DNA of 11,512 nt, taken from positions 1 through 11,512 of the forward strand of contig JAITSM010000154.1 in NCBI GenBank assembly GCA_031287815.1, read 5' to 3'. The translations under genes and the position numbers were made by a program. Shown in pieces: positions 1-4,916 of the stretch (position 1 is its first letter; every line of letters starts with the position of its first letter). The notes under the pieces were generated by a model. It saw nothing but the letters and a program-made list of their open reading frames with translations. It ran no database searches and was not told the origin of the DNA. The stretch is from Prevotellaceae bacterium (GTDB lineage Bacteria; Bacteroidota; Bacteroidia; Bacteroidales; UBA932).

Positions 1-43
1 ATATATTAACTTAAAAAAGGGAAATCATATGAGAGAATTTCAT

Positions 44-195
44 GACTGCCGACTGCCCTCCTGCGCCAGCCACTGCCTACTGCTACTGAAAACTGCCTAC
101 TGCCCTCCTGCGCCAGCCAGTTCTCCATTCTCCATTTTCAATTCTCCATTAAAAATGGCGTCAGCCAACTCTTAACTCTTAGTTCTTAACTTCCT
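44..195. repeat. Mosaic heptamer repeat array A upstream of dusB
   Basis: This stretch is built almost wholly from seven-base words in short runs. GACTGCC occurs at 44 and 51, ACTGCCT at 72 and 92, TTCTCCA at 121, 128 and 142, ACTCTTA at 168 and 175, and the variant GTTCTTA at 182. Blocks of different words are separated by a GC-rich linker: CTGCGCCAGCCA at 61-72 and 108-119, and the related TGGCGTCAGCCA at 156-167. A 21-base direct repeat (52-72 and 99-119) joins word and linker. The 7-base period breaks only by one or two bases at a few points. No coding potential was recognised. The function is unknown; the form resembles heptanucleotide STRR repeats. Confidence 0.8.
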
Positions 196-257
196 CCCCT
201 TCCCCGCCCGAAGGGCATTCATACCTTTCATCGCCCGAAGGGCATTCCTCCCCTTCC
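191..257. repeat. Duplicated hairpin element before dusB promoter
   Basis: The 16-base sequence CGCCCGAAGGGCATTC occurs at 205-220 and again at 232-247. Each copy contains GCCC-GAA-GGGC, a 4-bp stem with a 3-base loop. The pair is framed by a 13-base direct repeat, TTCCTCCCCTTCC, at 191-203 and 245-257. It lies between the heptamer array and the dusB -7 motif. It may be a partly decayed tandem duplication; a regulatory role is only a guess. Confidence 0.6.
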
Positions 258-271
258 TGCGCAAAAAGTAT

Positions 272-279
272 TATCTTTG
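272..279 (+). promoter_or_regulatory. Probable dusB promoter -7 element
   Basis: TATCTTTG matches the Bacteroidota sigma-ABfr -7 consensus TAnnTTTG exactly. Transcription would begin at about 285, giving a very short leader before the ATG at 298. No convincing TTTG-type -33 element is visible at the expected distance, so the call rests on the -7 match and its position. It also argues against the longer reading frame that begins at a TTG at 277, inside this motif. Confidence 0.6.
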
Positions 280-297
280 CAGGATGAAATTTACAAA

Positions 298-1290
298 ATG
301 AAAATCGCCGGTCTGGAATTGGGATATCAGCCGCTTTTTCTGGCGCCTATGGACGAAGTCACCGACCCGTCGTTTCGTTATATCTGCAAACGCTATGGCG
401 CGGATATGATGTATACGGAATTTGTGTCGTCCGACGGGCTTGTCCGGGACGTCAAAAAAACGTTGCGGAAATTGACGGTCTACGACTATGAACGCCCTGT
501 CGGGATTCAGCTTTACGGCCACCTGGCCGATGCGATGGTGGAGTCGGCGCGCATAGCGGCGCAAGCCCGCCCCGATGTAATTGACCTCAACTTCGGCTGC
601 CCGATGAAGAAAATCGCCAATCGCGGCGCAGGCGCAGGCATGATGCGTGAACCGGAAAAAATGATTGAGATGGCGCGGCAGATTGTACGCGCCGTGAATA
701 TTCCCGTGACCGTAAAAACCCGGCTGGGCTGGGACGAGGCGCATAAAAATATTGCAACCCTCGCCGAACAGCTGCAGGACGCAGGGATTGCCGCCATCAC
801 GGTACATGCCCGCACGCGCGCCCAGATGTACAAAGGCGAGGCGGACTGGACGCTGCTCGGCGAGATGAAAAAGAACCCGCGCCTGCGCATCCCGGTGATA
901 GGCAACGGCAATGCCGATACGCCGGAAACCGTAAAAAACCTGTTTGACCGCTATGGCGTGGACGGCATTATGATTGGCCGTGCAACCTTCGGGCATCCGT
1001 GGATTTTCCGCGAAATAAAACACTACCTGCAAACAGGGGAACGGCTGCCCGAAATGGGCGTGAACGAACGGGTGGCGCTGGCGAAACTGCACCTGCAAAA
1101 GTCTATGGAGTTTAAAGGCGGCTATGTCGGCATCCTCGAGCTGCGCCGCCACCTGAGCCATTATTTTAAAAAATTAGAGCATTTCAAGGAAACGCGCCTG
1201 AAAATGCTTACTTCCAACAATGCGGAAGAACTTACGCAATTGCTGGACTATATTGCCGAACGATGGGGAGAGAACGGAACTAAGAGTTAA
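298..1290 (+). CDS. dusB: tRNA-dihydrouridine synthase, DusB type
   Basis: This FMN-dependent enzyme reduces specific uridines to dihydrouridine in tRNA in the cytoplasm, using NADPH. The 330-residue product is normal length for the family. Family signatures appear in order: LAPMDEVTDPSFR near residue 15, the catalytic loop DLNFGCP with the proton-donor Cys at residue 101, GAGAGMM at 110-116, VKTRLGWD at 139-146, HARTRAQMYKGEADW at 170-184, and the FMN phosphate-binding GRATFGHPWIF at 227-237. The ATG at 298 is chosen over an in-frame TTG at 277 because the latter overlaps the promoter motif and homology begins at MKIAGLELG. The last three residues (Thr-Lys-Ser) and the TAA stop lie inside the following heptamer array. 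recG follows 72 bp downstream and is probably co-transcribed. The DusB subtype is inferred from overall pattern; the family call is firm. Confidence 0.92.
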   Translation: MKIAGLELGYQPLFLAPMDEVTDPSFRYICKRYGADMMYTEFVSSDGLVRDVKKTLRKLTVYDYERPVGIQLYGHLADAMVESARIAAQARPDVIDLNFGCPMKKIANRGAGAGMMREPEKMIEMARQIVRAVNIPVTVKTRLGWDEAHKNIATLAEQLQDAGIAAITVHARTRAQMYKGEADWTLLGEMKKNPRLRIPVIGNGNADTPETVKNLFDRYGVDGIMIGRATFGHPWIFREIKHYLQTGERLPEMGVNERVALAKLHLQKSMEFKGGYVGILELRRHLSHYFKKLEHFKETRLKMLTSNNAEELTQLLDYIAERWGENGTKS

Positions 1291-1354
1291 GAGTTACGAA
1301 CTAAGCGTTGGCTGACGCCAGCACTCTTAGTTCTTAACTCTTAGTTCTTAACTC
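1278..1354. repeat. Inverted heptamer array B between dusB and recG
   Basis: Four seven-base words (AACTAAG at 1278, AGTTAAG at 1285, AGTTACG at 1292, AACTAAG at 1299) are followed by an apex containing TGGC-TGAC-GCCA at 1309-1320. Then come four words of reverse-complementary type (ACTCTTA at 1323, GTTCTTA at 1330, ACTCTTA at 1337, GTTCTTA at 1344). Bases 1278-1292 are perfectly complementary to 1332-1346 (15 bp). The left half plus apex repeats, in inverse orientation, the end of array A (156-190), so dusB sits between inverted copies. The dusB stop codon (1288-1290) is inside the first arm. It could fold as a hairpin in mRNA but has no T-tract typical of a terminator. Confidence 0.8.
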
Positions 1355-1362
1355 AAATTGAA

Positions 1363-3459
1363 ATGTTAAGCAGCGATATAAAATATCTTACGGGGGTAGG
1401 CCCAAAGCGCGCGGAGATACTGTTCAAGGAACTGGGTATTTCTACGTTTGAAGACCTGCTTTATACTTTTCCGCGCCGGTATATCGACCGCACGAAATTT
1501 TATCAGGTCAATGAGCTGACGCCCGATTTGCCGTATATCCAGCTGCGCGGGAAAATCGTCCGGTTTCAGGAAATCAGTTACGGCAAACGGAAAAAACGCT
1601 ATATCGCTTATTTCTCCGACGGCACCGGCATCGTGGAGCTGGTGTTTTTCGAAGGGTTGAAATGGATTCAGGAGAAATTAAAGGCCGGCGTGGAATACAT
1701 TGTATTCGGGGAACCCGTTTCCTTCAACGGAAAAATCAACCTGGTGCATCCCGAAGTGGACGAGCCGCAAACCGACGGCCAGCCCCTGCTGTCGGCCTTG
1801 CAGGGCGTGTATGGCAGCACAAAAGTATTAAAGACAAACGGGCTGGGGCAACGCGCCTTTCTGCGCCTGCAAACCAACCTCGCTAATGCCGTGCTGGATA
1901 AAATCACGGAAACCCTTCCCGATTACCTTGTCCGGCACTGCAAGCTGATGCCGTTGCGCGACGCGCTGTTCAACATTCATTTCCCGCAAAGCGCCGAACG
2001 GCTGCAACAGGCGCAATATCGCCTGAAATTTGAAGAACTGTTTTACCTTCAACTGGGCTTGCTCCGGGTGCGCAACAAGCGCAAGGAAACTTCGCGGGGG
2101 TTTGTTTTTAATACCGTCGGGGAACATTTCAATGACTGTTTCCGCCGCCTGCCGTTTACGCTCACCAACGCCCAGAAGCGCGTGATCAAAGAAATCCGCA
2201 AGGATATGAGTACCGGCAGGCAAATGAACCGCCTGCTGCAAGGCGATGTGGGAAGCGGAAAAACGCTGGTGGCATTGCTTTGTGCGCTCATTGCCTCCGA
2301 TAACGGCTATCAGTCGTGCATCATGGCGCCAACGGAAATCCTTGCACAGCAACACTTCGAAAGCATTCAGGGGTTTTTACGGGACAGTGCCGTAAACGTC
2401 GGGCTGCTCACCGGCTCCACCAAAAGGAAAGAACGCACGGCCTTGCACAAGCAATTGCTCGACGGCTCGCTGCACCTGCTCATCGGAACGCACGCCCTGA
2501 TTGAAGATGCGGTGCAGTTCAAAAATCTCGGCTTCGTGGTGATTGACGAGCAGCACCGCTTCGGCGTGGAACAGCGCGCCCGGCTGTGGAGCAAAAACGA
2601 ACAGCCGCCGCACGTACTGGTGATGACCGCCACGCCCATTCCGCGCACTTTGGCCATGACGCTCTACGGCGACCTCGAAGTGTCGGTGATTGACGAGCTG
2701 CCGCCCGGACGGCAACCTGTAAAAACCATACACTTCAACGACAGCAAACGGTTGCGCGTTTTCGGATTTATGAAAGAACAGATAAAAGCCGGACGGCAAA
2801 TTTATGTGGTGTACCCCCTCATCAAGGAATCGGAAAAGATGGACTACAAAAACCTGGAAGACGGCTACGAGAGCATCTCGCGCGCCTTCCCGCTGCCCGA
2901 ATACGTTACGGCCATCGTGCACGGGCAGATGCCCGCCGAAAACAAAAATTTCGAAATGCAACGGTTTGTCAAGGGAGAAGCGCATATCATGGTGGCAACG
3001 TCGGTGATTGAAGTGGGCGTGAATGTGCCGAACGCTACGGTAATGATTATCGAAAGCGCCGAGCGGTTTGGGCTGTCGCAGCTGCACCAGCTGCGCGGGC
3101 GCGTGGGGCGCGGGGCGGAACAATCGTACTGTATCCTGATGACCGGGCAGAAACTCTCCACTGAAACGCGCAAGCGAATGCAGCTAATGGTTTCCACCAA
3201 CGACGGTTTTAAAATTGCCGAAGCCGACCTGCAGCAGCGCGGCCCCGGCGACCTCGAAGGCACGCAGCAAAGCGGGATAGCATTCCATTTGCGCATTACC
3301 AATTTGGCGGAAGACGGCAGATTATTGGAATTTACCCGTAACTTAGCGGAAAAAATTCTGGGAAAAGACCCCCATCTGTCCAATGAACATAACGAACGCC
3401 TGTGCACGCGGCTGAAGCAACTGCATAACCAGGACAAAGACTATAGCGTGATTAGTTAA
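1363..3459 (+). CDS. recG: ATP-dependent DNA helicase RecG
   Basis: RecG is a cytoplasmic superfamily 2 translocase that binds branched DNA, regresses stalled forks and processes Holliday junctions and R-loops. The 698-residue product is full length. A helix-hairpin-helix-like segment (residues 8-20) precedes the wedge OB-fold (about 57-133), which grips the junction. The helicase core shows Walker A GDVGSGKT (294-301), motif II DEQH (395-398), motif III TATPIPRTLAMT (from 422) and motif VI QLRGRVGRG (576-584). The conserved tail segment DLQQRGPGDLEGTQQSG begins at residue 622. The ATG at 1363 follows array B directly. No own promoter was seen, so expression from the dusB promoter is likely. 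The final Ser codon and TAA stop fall in the first word of array C. Nothing is missing or broken. Confidence 0.97.
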   Translation: MLSSDIKYLTGVGPKRAEILFKELGISTFEDLLYTFPRRYIDRTKFYQVNELTPDLPYIQLRGKIVRFQEISYGKRKKRYIAYFSDGTGIVELVFFEGLKWIQEKLKAGVEYIVFGEPVSFNGKINLVHPEVDEPQTDGQPLLSALQGVYGSTKVLKTNGLGQRAFLRLQTNLANAVLDKITETLPDYLVRHCKLMPLRDALFNIHFPQSAERLQQAQYRLKFEELFYLQLGLLRVRNKRKETSRGFVFNTVGEHFNDCFRRLPFTLTNAQKRVIKEIRKDMSTGRQMNRLLQGDVGSGKTLVALLCALIASDNGYQSCIMAPTEILAQQHFESIQGFLRDSAVNVGLLTGSTKRKERTALHKQLLDGSLHLLIGTHALIEDAVQFKNLGFVVIDEQHRFGVEQRARLWSKNEQPPHVLVMTATPIPRTLAMTLYGDLEVSVIDELPPGRQPVKTIHFNDSKRLRVFGFMKEQIKAGRQIYVVYPLIKESEKMDYKNLEDGYESISRAFPLPEYVTAIVHGQMPAENKNFEMQRFVKGEAHIMVATSVIEVGVNVPNATVMIIESAERFGLSQLHQLRGRVGRGAEQSYCILMTGQKLSTETRKRMQLMVSTNDGFKIAEADLQQRGPGDLEGTQQSGIAFHLRITNLAEDGRLLEFTRNLAEKILGKDPHLSNEHNERLCTRLKQLHNQDKDYSVIS

Positions 3460-3481
3460 AAGTTAAAAACTAAAAGTTAGG
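3454..3481. repeat. Heptamer array C at the recG-DUF3108 junction
   Basis: Four consecutive seven-base words in perfect 7-bp register: AGTTAAA at 3454, AGTTAAA at 3461, AACTAAA at 3468 and AGTTAGG at 3475. The first word holds the last codon (AGT) and the stop (TAA, 3457-3459) of recG. The array ends eight bases before the next ATG at 3490. The words resemble the left arm of array B (AACTAAG, AGTTAAG) with G changed to A. Confidence 0.75.
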
Positions 3482-3489
3482 AATGGGAT

Positions 3490-4356
3490 ATGAAAACAAG
3501 ACAAAAAAATAATATCGTTGGATGGCGGGGGGCTTTTTTCCTGTCGCTGTTTCTTTCGCCGGGCATCGCTTTTGCACAGCAGGATACCGCCTGTATGCCG
3601 CTGCGTGAACTTACCGTCGAACAGCTGGCTTTTCAGGCAAACGAACGCCTGACGATTGTCGCCAATTATAAATGGGGCATCATCAATACCGACGTGGGAG
3701 AAGCCACGATGATGCTTACCAAAGAAAAATTCCGCGACACCACTTATTTTTATGCGCGGGCGTATGCCAAGACGTACCGGTTTTACGATCATTTTTTCAT
3801 GGTGCGCGACGTGTACGAAGCGCGTTTCCTGGCCTCCAACCTGCGCCCGCTGTACTTTCACCGAAATATCAGCGAAGGCGGCTATTCCATAAAAAACACC
3901 TACCTCTTTAACAATACCGACTATACCATTCGCGCATCCGTGCAGCGGCAGGACGGCGCCGCCAAAGACACGACGCTACAGGGAAAGTCGTGCACCTTCG
4001 ATTTTGTAGGCCTCTTTTACAATTCCCGCAACCTGGATTTTGAACATTTCACCCAGGGGCAGGTCATCCCCATCTCTTTTGCGGTGGACGAAGAAATGTT
4101 CCACATCTATTACCGTTACATCGGAAAAGAAGTGAAAAAAATAAGCGGCCTGGGGACATTCCGGTGTATAAAAATCTCTGCCAGACCGGTGGCCGGCGAA
4201 GTTTTTGACGGGAAGAACGAACTCTTCATCTGGATTTCCGACGACAAAAACCATATCCCCCTGCTCATAGAAACGCCTATCATTGTAGGGAAAGTGTCGG
4301 CGCGCCTGAGCAAATTCGCCAACCTGAAACATCCGTTGAGTAGTAAAATAAAGTGA
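3490..4356 (+). CDS. Secreted DUF3108 domain protein
   Basis: The 288-residue product has a basic N-terminus and a hydrophobic stretch (about 14-28) ending in AFA-QQ, a likely signal peptidase I site after residue 29, so export to the periplasm is expected. The rest matches the general pattern I associate with DUF3108: it opens with an FQANERLTIVANYKWGIINTDVGEA segment from about residue 48 and continues as a beta-rich sequence of alternating aromatic and charged residues to the C-terminus. I see no catalytic motif. The biochemical role of DUF3108 proteins is not settled. The ATG at 3490 is used because the ATG at 3483 runs into a stop after nine codons. The gene lies 30 bp behind recG, separated by array C, and converges with the leftward gene at 4367 with only 10 bp between their stops and no clear terminator. 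The family assignment is by memory of the pattern, not by search. Confidence 0.75.
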   Translation: MKTRQKNNIVGWRGAFFLSLFLSPGIAFAQQDTACMPLRELTVEQLAFQANERLTIVANYKWGIINTDVGEATMMLTKEKFRDTTYFYARAYAKTYRFYDHFFMVRDVYEARFLASNLRPLYFHRNISEGGYSIKNTYLFNNTDYTIRASVQRQDGAAKDTTLQGKSCTFDFVGLFYNSRNLDFEHFTQGQVIPISFAVDEEMFHIYYRYIGKEVKKISGLGTFRCIKISARPVAGEVFDGKNELFIWISDDKNHIPLLIETPIIVGKVSARLSKFANLKHPLSSKIK

Positions 4357-4366
4357 GGACGCAGAT

Positions 4367-4825
4367 TTATGGCCTTCGCACTTCCGGAGGGCGTGCCGGC
4401 GCTGGGGGCGGCGGTTGGTTCCGCTGCTCATTCCGGTAGTTAATATAGCCCCGTACATTTTCTTCCACCAGCGCGCCCCAGAAGAAAAGGCCTACTACCA
4501 TAGACAAGCCGGCATTTATTTGCATTTGCCGGTACTCATTCCTCAACTTGCCGATGACCTGCTGTTCCATATTGCGCACAGAAAGCAGATTTCGCTGCGT
4601 TACCGCATCGTTGTACGGAGCGTCTACCAGCAAAGGGTCTATGGGGAAATCAAGCTTAATCGGTTTTGTGATCATGCTATTGTAGAATGGCGAAAAGTAA
4701 GGCGGCAGCGCCGGTTGTACCGCCGGCGGGCGAACGCTTGCCGTATCTTGCGGCGCGCAATGGGCGGCGGCAGGCGCAGCAGCCAACAGCAAAAACAGAA
4801 GGCAGAACATAGGCTTGGAGAACAT
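4367..4825 (-). CDS. Small secreted/anchored protein downstream of lptD, unrecognised
   Basis: I do not recognise this family. The chosen start at 4825 gives 152 residues: a short N-terminus, a hydrophobic signal-like segment (about 7-21, rich in Leu and Ala, ending PAAAHC), a Pro-rich stretch (33-45), then a part with charged helix-like sequence (about 73-102). A second hydrophobic segment follows (about 104-120, NAGLSMVVGLFFWGALV), then a basic, Pro-rich tail (137-152). This suggests an exported protein held in a membrane near its C-terminus. Another possible start is the ATG at 4810 (147 residues). The frame is open up to 4945 inside lptD, but that extension lacks a sensible signal peptide. 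Both candidate ATGs lie in ATGTTCT words of array D. The gene is 91 bp behind lptD on the same strand and is probably co-transcribed, hinting at an envelope role. Confidence 0.65.
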   Translation of the reverse strand: MFSKPMFCLLFLLLAAAPAAAHCAPQDTASVRPPAVQPALPPYFSPFYNSMITKPIKLDFPIDPLLVDAPYNDAVTQRNLLSVRNMEQQVIGKLRNEYRQMQINAGLSMVVGLFFWGALVEENVRGYINYRNEQRNQPPPPAPARPPEVRRP

Positions 4826-4911
4826 GGACAACAGAACATGGACAACAGAACATAGACTTATAGAACATGGACAAATGTCTATGTTCTCCAAGTCTATGTT
4901 CTGTTGTCCAT
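4804..4911. repeat. Palindromic heptamer array D between lptD and the small gene
   Basis: Read on the plus strand, AGAACAT occurs at 4804, 4819, 4833, 4847 and 4862, alternating with GGACAAC (4826, 4840), GGACAAA (4869) and AGACTTAT or AGGCTTGG spacers. The right part is the inverse, with ATGTTCT at 4881 and 4896. Bases 4838-4873 and 4876-4911 pair over 36 bp with three mismatches (one a G-T pair) around a two-base loop, a near-perfect 74-bp palindrome. It starts five bases past the lptD stop and reaches into the beginning of the next leftward gene. In RNA it would form a long hairpin within the lptD transcript. Confidence 0.85.
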
Positions 4912-4916
4912 ATTCC

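Noticed and set aside
52..119. Possible CRISPR repeat pair (21-base direct repeat 47 bp apart)
   Set aside because: Only two copies, and the stretch between them consists of more heptamer words rather than unique spacer; no cas genes nearby.
2377..3123. 248-codon minus-strand frame inside recG
   Set aside because: Shadow of recG: low-complexity His/Arg/Phe-rich translation with no family resemblance, opposite a fully conserved helicase core.
4415..4855. Plus-strand 146-codon open frame
   Set aside because: Antisense to the small gene behind lptD; it lacks a signal peptide, a recognisable family or a promoter, while the minus frame has a sensible secreted-protein layout.
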